Of a stretch of DNA of 64,000 bases, positions 11,113 through 22,750 are shown piece by piece (positions within the stretch are counted from its first letter, which is position 1; every line of letters starts with the position of its first letter). The translations under genes were made by a program, and so were the position numbers. Origin of the DNA: Pleurodeles waltl. Taxonomy: Eukaryota; Chordata; Amphibia; Caudata; Salamandridae. Location: positions 781,394,684 through 781,458,683 of the forward strand of contig NC_090449.1 of the NCBI RefSeq assembly GCF_031143425.1, read 5' to 3'. The notes beneath the pieces are model-generated. The model was not told the origin of the DNA. It saw nothing but the letters and a program-made list of their open reading frames with translations, and did not search any database.

Positions 11113-12778
11113 ATGGCTTATAGTAACAAAGGAAGTAAAGTGTTTGGCTGGTTAGGACTTATGATAGGTGTTGTATGCGCAATAATGATTGTGGGAGTGA
11201 TTGTGGGAATGCCATGGAGAGAGAGTGAAACTATTAATGCAACTTTAAAACCTGAGACTACTACTACAACTAATAAACTATCACCATGGGAGAAATTTGA
11301 GCAAGACGCAAGACATCTGCATGAGGGAACTAATACAAAAGGGGAACTTTCTACTAATGTTTTCTATCGCTTACTAAATGAGTATGTGGAAACTATGGAT
11401 GCGAAAGACTGTTATGTATGTACTAAAATTCCTTCATCGGTGCAGGAGGGAGTTACTTATCATAGCCTCCCTCTTACGTATGGGATTAGCTGTAGCTTGC
11501 TACTAACAAGATTTTATGATCAAGAGCATGTGCAATATTTTTATTCAAATTTAGATGTTGTGTTTTCTTTTGTGCCTGTTATTGAATTCTTAAATAAGCT
11601 AGCTAAAGAGCATGATATAAAATTAGTTAGAGGATTCTTTGAGCCAACACTAACATTTGGAACTGCTTATGCACATCGCAATAATTTAACATGCTTACTG
11701 TCTCCTGTGGAGAAAAGCTTTTTAGATCATACAGATGATCGACGCAAAGCATTAAAAGAAAGATTAGAAAAAGGTTTAGAAAAACGCACTTATGCAAATG
11801 ATTACGCTTATACTGCAATTAAAACACAAGGCAAGTTAGCTATAGATGCATTACACGTAGGTAGACTCTGTATATATAGACCGAAATCTGATCAAGATAA
11901 TTTGTTTGTGGGAACGAGTGAATGTAGGCATGTGTTTCTGTTTCAGAGCAAATGGACCTTTATGTTAAATGGACAAGACCCAGCGATTCCTGGAATCTAT
12001 TACATCTGTGGGTTAAATGCATATTACCGTCTCCCTAAGGGATGGTATGGGACATGTTATTTGGGAAGAGTATTCCCAAAGATTTACCAGATTGATGACA
12101 ACTACCTAAAACGTCTGAATTACAACATGCCAGACAAAAACGAGAATCAGTGGCGGCTGTCATTGGTGACATATTTGGAGCTATAATCCCTTCAGTAGGG
12201 GTTATCCTAAATTCTATGAAAATTCAAAAGTTGTCTACTATTGTGGATAACATGCTGACAAATTTTACAGGAGCCATACTCATGATGGATACTGAACTTG
12301 CTGCAGAAAGAGCTATGACTCTTCAAAACCGGCTTGCTTTAGACATTCTTTTAGCAAAGAGTGGAGGTGTGTGCAAAATGCTTAATGAACGTCATTGCTG
12401 CTCATATATACCTGATAACAGTAAGAAAATTAGAAGCATGCTTACTAACCTGACTAGAGATAGTACAGATTTGAAGGATCTAAAAGAACCTGGTGTTTGG
12501 GAGAAATTTGGAAAAGGAATTGCCAGAGTGGGAAGATGGTTTACCAACATTTGGAATGGGGTACTTGCAAAAATTATGATGGATTATTAATTGTTCTGTT
12601 TTGTTTATTGGGATTTTGGGGAATATGCAAAATTAATGATAAAGTGAAAAGAAATTGGACTAAAAGAACCAAAAGAAATGAAGAAAGTGAAAGAGAGAAA
12701 ATGTTCAATGAAATATGGGAGAGTTCACATAAAGGAAAAGATGTTGAAATGCGTATTATGCGCAAGGTGAAAAATTAA
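11113..12778 (+). pseudogene. env: env of provirus 1 (SU plus TM), frameshifted twice
   Basis: Env is the envelope glycoprotein precursor. The SU part starts at ATG 11113. A hydrophobic segment at residues about 12-33 serves as signal peptide, followed by a Thr-rich stretch and a CXXC motif (CYVC, 11410-11421) typical of gamma-type SU. Near the SU/TM boundary the frame changes, because a 5-bp deletion relative to the tandem copies lies near 12095-12105. The SU frame ends at 12184-12186. TM in the other frame has an RQKR furin-type site (12132-12143), a Gly/Ile-rich fusion-peptide-like start, a heptad-like region, LQNRLALD resembling the gammaretroviral immunosuppressive-domain core, and CX7CC at 12372-12401. 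A one-base loss near 12580 ends this frame at 12588-12590. The membrane anchor and tail continue in a third frame to 12778. Confidence 0.85.
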
Positions 12779-12793
12779 GACTAAAGGATTTGT

Positions 12794-12809
12794 GATGACG
12801 AGCGTCATC
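12794..12809. promoter_or_regulatory. Perfect inverted repeat GATGACGAGCGTCATC next to the polypurine tract
   Basis: Seven-base arms (GATGACG / CGTCATC) flank AG. The arms contain CRE-type half sites TGACG and CGTCA. The motif is unchanged at 28969-28984 and 40801-40816. It could be a short RNA hairpin or a factor binding site. Neither role is proven. Confidence 0.5.
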
Positions 12810-12820
12810 AGAGGAGGGAC
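12810..12820 (+). other. Polypurine tract of provirus 1
   Basis: AGAGGAGGGAC lies directly before the 3' LTR TG. A purine run in this position primes plus-strand DNA synthesis in retroviruses. The tract is identical in all three internal units. Confidence 0.85.
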
Positions 12821-14354
12821 TGAGAGAGCGTAGCTTTATATTACATATTATAGACGTAAAGTGCTTATGATTAACAATGCTGCATTAAATAAAATATTCA
12901 TTAACAAAGGATTTTATGTGTGTGTAAACTAATGTCAACTATAAGAAATAATCATTCATAAATTGCTAAAACTGTGCACATTTAAAAATGCATAAAACTG
13001 CATTTATTAGAACTCGTATATCTTAAGTTAGCGAGGGTCAAGCAAAGCTGTGTAGCTCTCATATTAAAATGTATTTTTCCGTCTCTTCAGTATGCTGACT
13101 TGCAAAAGGCCATGACCCAGCGATTGTTCTTTTCCTTTCAATAAGTTTGCAACAGAGCCACATTTTCTCATCCGCATGCTAGCAGCTTTTAGGATAGAGT
13201 TATGTGCTTCGAAACATTATTTGACACTTCCAAGGACGATGGAGCGAGAAGAGGAGAACTTTTGACCTGATACGTGCAAAGACAATGAAGTAACCCCGGA
13301 TGAGCCACATACGAAAATACGTCAATTATGATGACCAATTAGAACATGATGAATTATCAAACAAATGACAAAATGCATTACTTAATGTATAATTTGATAG
13401 GTTAACAATGGTAGGGTGTATTGACTGACCAATAGAATTTTGGGGGAATGAATCACGAAAAAGGGATAAAAACCCATGACACAGGAAACAGACAGCTCTT
13501 TAGGTAGGGAATGATATTGATTGCGTCTCGAAACTCTGTCACTCTATTTGGTGACCTGAGACTTAGAGAAAACCATCCTTGCCCATTCGACTGCCCCTTA
13601 CACTTTTCTCCTTATGAGTTGAGTATCTTTGCCTTTTAAACTTAGATAGATTGACGGCGATCTAACTGATGTCCTGAAGACGAAGACTAATCCTGAATGC
13701 TGACCTAATCAGAGGAGGGTAATTATAATGTTGCTAATGAAAATTCATTTATTTTGCCTTTTCTTTCTAGGTACCAACTGCTGTATGTTTTTGATTAGAG
13801 ACCTTAGTTAGATGTTTTCCAAATTGGTGTTCAAAATTGTTTGCATGACGCCCAACATGCTAATGCTAATTAGAGGTTAGACGAGGTATTCATTTTGACT
13901 GACAAACTGACGTGACTGACATGATGCTATGCTGAACTTGTATCTTAGAACATTCAATGTATTGTGATCTGGTTATACTCATCTGATTATCTATGCTTCT
14001 GATTTTGCACTATTGAAAGCTTATTGTGGTTGTCATCTTGTAATTGTGCTTATATGCTTCTTGACTTTGAGATTGATGCATTTGCTACTAGATTGTAATC
14101 AATAGGGAATAAAACTCATAAAACTTCATTAAGGTGTGGTTATTCATGACTGAAAGGTCATGGTTGCGCCGAATGTTTATTAATGCCTAAAGCGGGATAT
14201 ATTTTGGTGTTAAATATTGGCAATGTTATTGACATATTGATTGGTGTTTTGATCAGTTAACTCATCCTACGGTGTCTCACCATTGGGCCCAAAGATTCAT
14301 TGGCCTAAAACGAGTCCTGATGTGTATAGATTAACATAGACAGACGCGTTAACA
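12821..14354 (+). repeat. 3' LTR of provirus 1
   Basis: A 1,534-bp LTR, TG...CA, nearly identical to 981-2531 apart from a 17-bp indel and about 14 substitutions. AATAAA at 14108-14113 would end the viral transcript. It is followed by the ccac target duplication. Confidence 0.95.
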
Positions 14355-14358
14355 CCAC
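14355..14358. repeat. 3' target site duplication of provirus 1 (ccac)
   Basis: This matches 977-980 on the left side and shows one integration event with both ends kept. Confidence 0.85.
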
Positions 14359-17159
14359 CTTTGCCATGGATCTCTTGTAAAAGAATACGTGTGCAAAAGA
14401 ATTTGATGTTGCTACGCTGACGTGAACCAGCACATGTACAATATGCTATGCTTTGTTGAAAAGAATGCGGCGCCATATAATGTCGCACATGGATCACAGC
14501 TTTGTGAATGTTAAGAGACACGCACATGTGGGAGGTGTGTGCATTACGCTTATGAGATTGCAGTGTGGCAACAAAGATTTATGCCATTGTTTTCTTCATT
14601 TACAGGTACAGTTTGGAGTGGCAAGTATAACACTGCCTTTGCATGTCTTAATCTGCATGCCAAAAATTCCACGTATAAAATATACATCACTGGGAGAGTG
14701 ATTAAAAAAAACTAACCCGCCATTTACGAAAGACCAGAATGTAAAAAGTCCAATAGCATAGTGCTGGAATATGTTGGTGATTTAAAAGGTTACAGGACCA
14801 TTACATCCTATATTCTCTTTACATTAGTTTTAACTTTTCCCACCCACCCCACTAATAAAGGGACACCTTGGAGTGAATGAGGAATTGTTATTTGTTACAC
14901 CCCCTAGACAATAATATCAAAAGAGCTCCATGGAATATGGTTCAGCCCACCCTGACTTTTAGGGGTCAGGGTGAACCAGATGATGAAGCATGCCACTATC
15001 AGAGTGGGTGAGGATTACTTATAAAAAATATATATATTTATTTCTGTTTTCTCATCTTCTTTTGAAGAGGTGCAGAGGTGTGGCACGTAACAACCCCCTT
15101 CTAAAAGTTTCTCCACTTTACAGATGGATACCTTGATGATGAATGTGCATTTCACCAGGAAGGACGTATCCCTCCAACCTTGGACACAAAAGGATCGCCT
15201 CACCTCACCCACCCCCCAGGTATGGCAGGGCTCCCGACCACCCTTCACACAATCCTGAGAAGTCTTGTCAAGGGTCGACATCCCGGAAACAAGTTTCATC
15301 TTCCTTTTGAGGTTGGTCCATGGAGGCTCAGTGTAACTCAAGGGACTATGATAACTGCTAAAGGAGTGATGATACTATCACTAGGAATGTGCATTTTTTT
15401 AAATGATGCACCTCAGGAGCTGACACCTGGGAAAGTGACAATTAGTTGTCCCATGCTGTGGAGAGCTGCACTGATGATGTCAGCTTCCCTGTCTCGAGCG
15501 GGCAGATGTCTACGGTCAACATTTCGAGTCCAGGTCACAAGAGTTTAATGAAAATGAGCCTGGGAGCAACCAAAGAGATTGTGCATCTGAGAAATGGAAA
15601 AATTATGGAGGACAGTCCTGTGGTTCATCCCAATGAGGTGTTCCAACACCATATCAGACCGAACCCAGTTCTTTCAAAAAGGTTTTAGGACTGTGTGTTA
15701 AACTGATCCTGACAGGTTGGCGGTCTATCAGCCTATGAAGCATATCGCAGTCTAGAAGAGCCCAATCTCTTCCTGCATATCTGAAGAATCCTCCTCTTTT
15801 CTTTTATGTGTGGTCTGTGTATTAGGTTATGTGTTTGTGTTCAATATTTCATTTCATTAGAGTTAACAAGGAATGTTATGTTGGGAGTTTTGGGTGGTCC
15901 CAACATGTTTAGGAGGGAGGGGGGTTTGAATGCTTCTCGGAGCACACGAACGGTGGCAGATGCCGGAATGACGAGAGGAAGGGAACTAGAGGAGGCATGT
16001 GCCAGGCCTGTTGGTCCATGACCTCAGTACTGTGCACCATGTGTGTTTCTTACAGGGCCCAGGGAACCATTATTCTAAGGCCTCATCCTTGCCCAGGCTG
16101 TGTCTTCCTCACGCTACAACTCAACAATGCCTTTTAAACTGTGCATTTGTTTAATACATTTTCATTAACTTTTTTTCAATAAACACAAAGAGTGAAAAAA
16201 TCAACACATGGCATGAATCCTCAGTATCATTTTATAGAAGCAGTAAAATATTTAGTTACACGATTAGAGGGTCATTTGATTTTCACTACAAGATCAGAGA
16301 TATGCATTGCTGACAGGCATAGACATGAGGAGAGACATAAGAAAATGAATGAAATGAAAAGATAGGAAAAATACACATCCTTGGTTATAAGGGAGTTAAA
16401 AACACATTAGGAAATGTGTAGAGTGGATTCATTATGGCAAATCTCCTCTGTACTGAGCTCTACTAATACGATGTCTGTATTTGACATGACGGGGATAGTA
16501 ACTGTGCATTGATTTGGACAGTTCTTGCTTCTCAATGTGGTGGTTTTGATTTTTGCATATATACGTCCAGCTTGTACCATAGTTTAAGTAATAGGCTTGT
16601 ACTGCATCTTTTATTAGAAACAACGCTGCATGTACTCATGGTGAAAAACACCTAGGCCCACCATGTGTAATAGGAATTGTCTGAATTCCTTCATTTATTT
16701 AGAATATTTAATACCCACCATCATTAGGAGCTTCAGCGCAGAAAATGCCAACACTTTCTATGAACTTTTAAAGTTTAGAGTTAGTGCGGAAATGGGGTCA
16801 GTGAGGCGTCACAAAAATGAGGCACGGTTCGTGTCAGGGACCTACTTCCGGCTTTAGTTTCAATAGGTCGCGAATTTAAATTCACTGGGTCTCTCCTAGT
16901 GGTAAAAGGAGATCAGCTCATTTTTCTTGCATTTTAGAAAGACATGCAAGGATGGAAGTGCCCCTTAGACATATGGACACACTATGGTGTGTGTATTCTA
17001 TCAGCACAGGTACCATTACAGCCACTTGGTTCAAAAGTGTCTCTGTTTTTCGTTTTTAAAGTACTTTTTAATTGGCGCACATGGCCTTGTCAGCCTTCCT
17101 TCATGGTACCATAACCCGTTCTGAATAATTGGCTCACTTTCAAGGAATGAGAGAGCAAG
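14359..17159. other. Unassigned spacer between the two ERV insertions
   Basis: About 2.8 kb without a recognisable gene. The longest open frames (14453-14701, 15180-15548, 15446-15688 on +) match no family I know and overlap one another in different frames, so I do not call them. AATAAA with flanking A-rich sequence near 16180-16200 could be the end of an old retroposed element on the + strand. A purine-rich run lies at about 15911-15926. Confidence 0.4.
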
Positions 17160-17172
17160 GGAATGAGAGAGC
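17144..17172 (+). repeat. 16-bp direct duplication at the left edge of the tandem provirus
   Basis: GGAATGAGAGAGC occurs at 17144-17156 and again at 17160-17172. The second copy consists of the target duplication plus the first nine bases of the LTR. The two are separated by AAG, so the edge looks like a small slip duplication. Confidence 0.8.
17160..17163. repeat. 5' target site duplication of the tandem provirus (ggaa)
   Basis: ggaa directly precedes the first LTR, and ggaa directly follows the third LTR at 42353-42356. No such duplication flanks the middle LTR. Confidence 0.9.
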
Positions 17173-18692
17173 GTATTTAATATTACATATTATAGACGTG
17201 AAATGCTTATGTCTAACAATGCTGTACTAAATAAAACATTCATTAAAGTGTATTCACAAATATGGAGAATCATTAATATGTATAAACTAATGTCAACTGT
17301 AAGAAATAATCGTTTATAGTTTGCCTAACGGAGTACATTAAAACGTATAGAACTGCATTCATTAGAACTCGTATATCTTAAGTTAGCATGAGCCAAGCAG
17401 AAGCTGTGTAGCTCTCATATTAAAAGCGTATTTTTCCTGTCTCTTCAGTGTGCGGACTTGCAAACGACCATGACCCAGCTATTGTTCTTTCTGTATTAGT
17501 TTGAAACATGGGGACATTTTCCCATCCGCATGCTAGCATCTTTTAGTATAAAATGATGTGCTTCGAAACATTTGTAGATACTTCCAAGGACAATGGGACG
17601 AGGGAAAGAGAACTTTTAACCTGAGACGTGTGCCAAGATGATGAAGTAACCCCGGATATGCCACCTACGGAAAGCCGATTATGAAGACCAATCAGAAGAC
17701 CAAACAATATCAAGAGATGACAAATGCATTACTTAATGTATAATTTGATAGGTTAACAATGATGGGGTGTATTGACTAACCAATAGAATTTTGGGGGAAT
17801 GAATTACTAGAAAGGGATAAAAACCCATGACACAGGAAATAATCATCATTAGGTAGGGAATGACATCAATTGCATCCCGAAACTCTGTCACACTATTTTG
17901 TGACTTGAAACTTAGACAAATCATCCTTGCCCATAGACTGCCCCTTACACTTTTCTCTTTACGAGGACAGTGTTTTGCCTCTAACTTAGATAGACTGATG
18001 GCGATCTGACAGATGTCCTGAAGACGAAGACTGATCCTGAATGCTGACTTAATCAGAGGAGGGTAATTATAAAATTGCTAATGAAAATTCATTTGCCTTT
18101 CTTTCTAGGTACCAACTGCTGTATGGTTTTATTAGAGACCGTAGTTAGATGTTTTCCAAATTGGTGTTCAAAATTGTTTTGCATGACGCCCAACATGCTA
18201 ATGCTAATTAGAGGTTAGACGAGGTATTCATTCTGACTGACAAACTGACGTGACTGACATGGTGCTATGCTGAACTAGTATCTTAGAAGGTACGATGTGT
18301 TATAATCTGCTTATATCTATCTGATTGTCTATGCTACTGATCTTTGCATTATCGAAAGCTTATTGTGGTTGTCATCTTGTAATCGTGCTTATATGCTTAT
18401 TGACTTTGAGATTAATGCCTTTGCTACTAGATTGTAATCAATAGGGAATAAAACTTATAAACTTTATCAAGGTGTGGTCATTCATGACTGAAAGGTCATG
18501 GTTGCGCCGAATATTTATTAATGTCTAAAGTAAGATATATTTTGGTGTTAAATGTTGACAATGTTATTGACATATTGATTGATATTTTGAGCAGTTATCT
18601 CGTCCTACGGTGTCTCACCACTGGGCCCAAAGATTCATTAGCCTAAAACGAGTCCTGATGTGTATAAATTGACATAGACGGACACGTTAACA
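17164..18692 (+). repeat. LTR A (5' LTR of the tandem provirus)
   Basis: A 1,529-bp LTR, TG...CA, clearly related to but distinct from the provirus 1 LTRs. CCAAT lies at 17780-17784, ATAAAA at 17817-17822 and an acceptor-like tract ends at 18108. I see two differences from LTR B (17238 A versus C at 29070; 18479 C versus T at 30311). Confidence 0.95.
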
Positions 18693-18696
18693 GTTC

Positions 18697-18717
18697 TGGT
18701 AGCAGAGTACGGTTTGG
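18697..18717 (+). other. Primer binding site, internal copy 1 (initiator tRNA-Met-like)
   Basis: Identical to the site of provirus 1 (TGGTAGCAGAG followed by a GGTTT-containing stretch), four bases after LTR A. Confidence 0.7.
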
Positions 18718-19659
18718 CCCTTGGGGGCCCTAGGACGGAGTTTTCACTGTTCAATTGTTTTCTTGTGATAATGCAAATTGGAAAGATGATGAGTTGCTAG
18801 ATCTGCCATGGGCTTTCCCGGGATCTCGGAGCCTGCCTAAATGAGTTGGGAATGTTCTCGGCGCCATAGTATGTGTGGTTAGCGACTTTTGCACTTATTA
18901 AATCTTATGCACTTTTGCAGGTGATTGTGAATATTTGAGTATGATTAGGCCAAATTAAGTGTTGTTTAGAAGGAGTGGGCGTACTCCACAGCATGAGAGT
19001 AGGGAAGTCGGCGTACTTCATGTGAATGCAGCGCTTGTTGCTCAAAATTATCCACGTGGTTGGTTGTTGTATACAGGCCTATTGAGGTCTAAGACTCCGG
19101 AGTATGATGTTAAAATGGTTTATGTTGTAATCTGTGCGGTTTAATAGGTCAATCGGGCGTGGTTGACAGGTCAAGTTTCGAGTTATGATGCATACGTGTA
19201 ACCTTCGATGGAGATTTGACAAGTTCTAAAGTGCACTAGAAGGAGTCATTGACAAGTCGAGAGTAGGATTTGCAGGTCGAATTCTGCTTGCGTATGAGGG
19301 AACTGAGAAGGAGAGAGTAGCGGCCGAGGCTTCAAGTGAAATCTCTGTAAAGTTCTGACGCGAATGTGTTACCCTTCCTGTAGTAAACCGGCAGATTTGT
19401 GTTGTCCTTTAAGTGCTAGCAATAATTTGCATTAGTTTGTATGAGTTGTAAGGAGTTAGTAAGGTGTGGACAAGCCGCAAGATTTTGTCAGCTGCAGTGT
19501 GTGAGTGTGACGTCAGTGGTGCCGCGCTGGGATAGGTCAGATGTCGAGAGGGGTCGCGCACGGATTGGCTGCCGTCCGTGAGAGGCAATAGGTTGAGCAA
19601 AGGGTAGGGGAAGAGTGTCCTGGGAACTAAGCCGTTTTCCTGAGTAAAAATAAAATAAA
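18718..19659 (+). other. Leader of tandem internal copy 1
   Basis: About 940 bp corresponding to the provirus 1 leader. The ATG-less open frame recurs at 18959-19144. No gene is called. Confidence 0.5.
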
Positions 19660-22600
19660 ATGAATTTTGTTAAGGCATTCAAAAGCGCTTTGAAAGGAGA
19701 TGTATATATTGTTGTAACTGATGGGGAACCTACACCACCTGAGGGTACACCAGCTTACACGGTTATGGAGGAAAAGGGTGTCGCACCGTGTGTATGGATA
19801 AAACAATGGTGTAAACTAACAGAGAAAGAAGGGTGTCTAGCGTTTCCCGAACATGGAACGTTTAATCAAAAGGTGTTAGAAAATCTGAGGTGGATGTTAA
19901 GTACGCAGAAACCACCTCCTCGACCAGCACAATATGAGGCTTTGGCAATTTGGGACCTGATGGCTCAAACATAGACAAGAAAGATTTCACAGGAGATTGA
20001 CAAGAGCAGAAAAATCCTATGCAGAGGCTAGATGGGACAATGAGAACAAAATGTGGAGACGAGGAATAGTGGATGGGTTGAAGCTGTTTCCGGCAATAAC
20101 CCAGGGAGAAGAAATACAGGGAAAGAAAGCTTCTTGCAAAACTGACAAAGAACCAGGCAAAAACAAAGAGAATAAAAGATCTTGGGAAGAAGAGGACGAC
20201 TCAGATGATGAGGCGTTTATGGATAGATTGTTACATGATCGTCCACCACCATACGCGGTGAACGACCGTGCTCCAAGTACTAGCTTGGATCCTGGGAACC
20301 AGACGAAAGAAAAGGGTGTTACTGATACAGTGCAATCTAGCGATACAGCTTTGATACAGAATGGTGTCAGTGTACCCACTGCTCCAGACCCGCCGATACA
20401 GTTACAGCCTCCACCACAGATAAAAAGAATTTATCCCGATGTTCCAGTGCTTGAGACTACTACGAACTTGGTGGTGCAGCCAGACTCGATATATACGAAG
20501 CCAAGGCTAATGCAGATTGAGTCAACTCCGCAGTTAGTGTCACAACCGCCAAGACTGATACCTGGGTATAACCCAGTAGTGGGTCCTTTAAAAGAACCTG
20601 CACCAGGATTATTAGATCAGACCTATGGTGTTGAAGCTCCAAGAAGCTTGGGAGCAGGCCAGACACCTGCCGCTATATCACTACCCATTACAGTTGGTCC
20701 CCCGGTGCCGTTATATGCACAGGAGAAAACAAGGACGTGTGAACAGGGAGTCATAACTCATGAAACGATAAGAGGAGGGCCTATTATAACCCCACAAATA
20801 ATGGCACAGAGGGGACAGGCTTGTGAACAATCAAGACCCTTAATGGACCTTAGTCCAATAGGGGCACCTCTTGAGGCAATGCGACAAGCAGGATTGGGAG
20901 TCCTGACTCCCCAAACTATGAGTACAAATACCTCATATACTCCAATGATACATGCAGGGAACATTTCACTGCAGGGTTTTACAGTACAACAGTTAAATGA
21001 GTGGTTAGAGAAAACTTGCACATCACAAAAGGCTACAGCAACTGCAATCGAACCTGAGAAAGAGAAACGCGATGAATACCTAAATCTAGTACGACTAGGG
21101 GCAGAAGCTGCTGAATTGGTGGATGGAACAATGGGAGTAAATAGGTTGGAGTCTTACACTGAGACAGAATTAAGGTACTTATGCCCTAAAATCACCAAAG
21201 AGGTAGGCAAAGTACACCAGAAATTAACGAATTTGGCAGACAAATACAATATCGACATTGGAAACACGAAACATTTGAAACGGAGTTACAGATTAGATTT
21301 TGACTCAAAAGATTTTGAGCACATGAGATCTGCAGGCATGAAGACACATTTGAAAGAGCTGCTGCAAAGCGCACAAATTTGGGGAGCACTAGAGAAATGG
21401 GAAGGCCGATGGATGAAGAAAAGAGACAAGGGGAAAAGAGATAGTCCAGTATCTAATGAAACAACAGTCACACCAAACCTAGAGACAGTGAAAATCCTAC
21501 CTATGAGAGAAACAGCTGGTGGTGTTTTGGTGCATGTGCCTTGGTCCAGGGGAGACATTTTGTCCTTTACGAATGATTATCCTAGGTTAAGAGAAAAACC
21601 GATCGAGTGGTATCAACAGACAGATAGATTCGTGAAGCTTGCGAAGTGTCTCTGGGAAGACTTAAATACCTTGTTTGAGATTATTGTTCCGCTAGACTTG
21701 TGGCTTGAGTGTAAAAGAGGGGTAGATTGGCCCACAAAGGAACCAGCAAGGGATAAAGTGACTGGAGCGCCTTCTGAAGAGGTGATGAAATATTATCATA
21801 AAGTAATTGAGTTTTTGAAACAAAAGGTGTCGCCGAAGGTGACTGATTGGCAGAAAATCGACCGGACCTCTCAAGAGGTTAAAGAGTCAATACATGCATA
21901 TTATGAAAGGTTGTTGAAGGCATTTAAACATTACAGTGGTACTGACACAATTGAACCGAAGGACATGAATCATCTTGTGTTCAGATTTGTCGAAGGGCTG
22001 AGACCAGAGGTCAGCCAAATGATTAAAAATCATTTGATTTGTTGGCAAGCTAAACCGATTGATGAAGTATTACAGTACGCGAAATACTGTAGTGACGAAA
22101 TTGAGTTAAAGCAGAAAAAGTTGAAGGAGAAGGTGATGGTGATGCAGATAAGGGCTGCACAGGCTGGAATACAGGGAAATGGTGTTCAGCAAATGATACA
22201 GCAACAACCACAATTGAATGGTGTGTTTCAGGCACAGCCAAGAGGTAGAGGTCGAGGGTTTGTGAACCGTGGTTCGGACATGAATAATGTTGTTGTTCAA
22301 GGTGATGGTCAAGGAGTAAAAAAGATGTCACCATGCCATGCGTGCGGGGGCGTGGGACATTGGAAACGGGATTGTCCAAATATAATACAGGATGGTACAG
22401 TTCAGCAGAGTATCAATGCCGGTACATTGCAAAATTCACGAGGTTCAAGAATGAGACACCCGAATCAGAACTATCAAAATAATTTGGTGCAAATGTCAGG
22501 GGTGCAACCTATGCAGATGCTGCGTTTCCAAACAGTGTCAGTACAACCAATGCAACAGCAGATCCCTATGGTGCCTAGACAGCAAATGCAGTTACCCCTA

Positions 22601-22750
22601 GCTCTAATGGGACAGCAACAGGTGATGCTACCTCAACAGGTCACAGGTCAAGTAACAAATCAAAACAACACTGTACAACAATTCCCATTACGAGGTGAAA
22701 ATGAGATGAATGAGGACTGGTCAGATGATAGCTCAGACAGTGAAGAGTGC
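19660..22750 (+). pseudogene. gag: gag of tandem internal copy 1, frameshifted
   Basis: Same layout as gag of provirus 1: ATG at 19660 without Gly2, matrix with the GTFN motif, PPPY at 20243-20254, capsid, and one CCHC knuckle at 22334-22375. A 2-base loss near 19965 relative to provirus 1 ends the first frame at 19972-19974 after 104 residues. The rest of gag is open in the shifted frame and continues, with no stop, through protease into RT up to 23884 (1,295 codons counted from 19997). The Arg codon that became a stop in provirus 1 (5115-5117) is intact here, so the lesions of the two insertions are independent. Confidence 0.9.

Larger units (their letters stand above)
981..14354 (+). mobile_element. 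Endogenous retrovirus, provirus 1 (complete, inactivated; class I gamma/epsilon-like)
   Basis: This is a 13.4-kb provirus bounded by two LTRs in direct orientation and a 4-bp target duplication. The order is 5' LTR, primer binding site, a leader of about 0.95 kb, gag, pol, env, polypurine tract, 3' LTR. The two LTRs differ by roughly 14 substitutions and a few small indels by eye (about 1%), so the insertion is fairly young in evolutionary terms. Class I affinity is inferred from the matrix GTFN motif, the integrase C-terminal GPY motif and a gamma-type Env. The length resembles epsilon-like elements more than simple gammaretroviruses. All three genes carry stops or frameshifts. It has the same orientation as the second insertion 2.8 kb downstream. 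Confidence 0.95.

Noticed and set aside
14453..15688. Open frames between the two ERVs as host exons
   Set aside because: No recognised domain, overlapping frames and no convincing splice signals around them.
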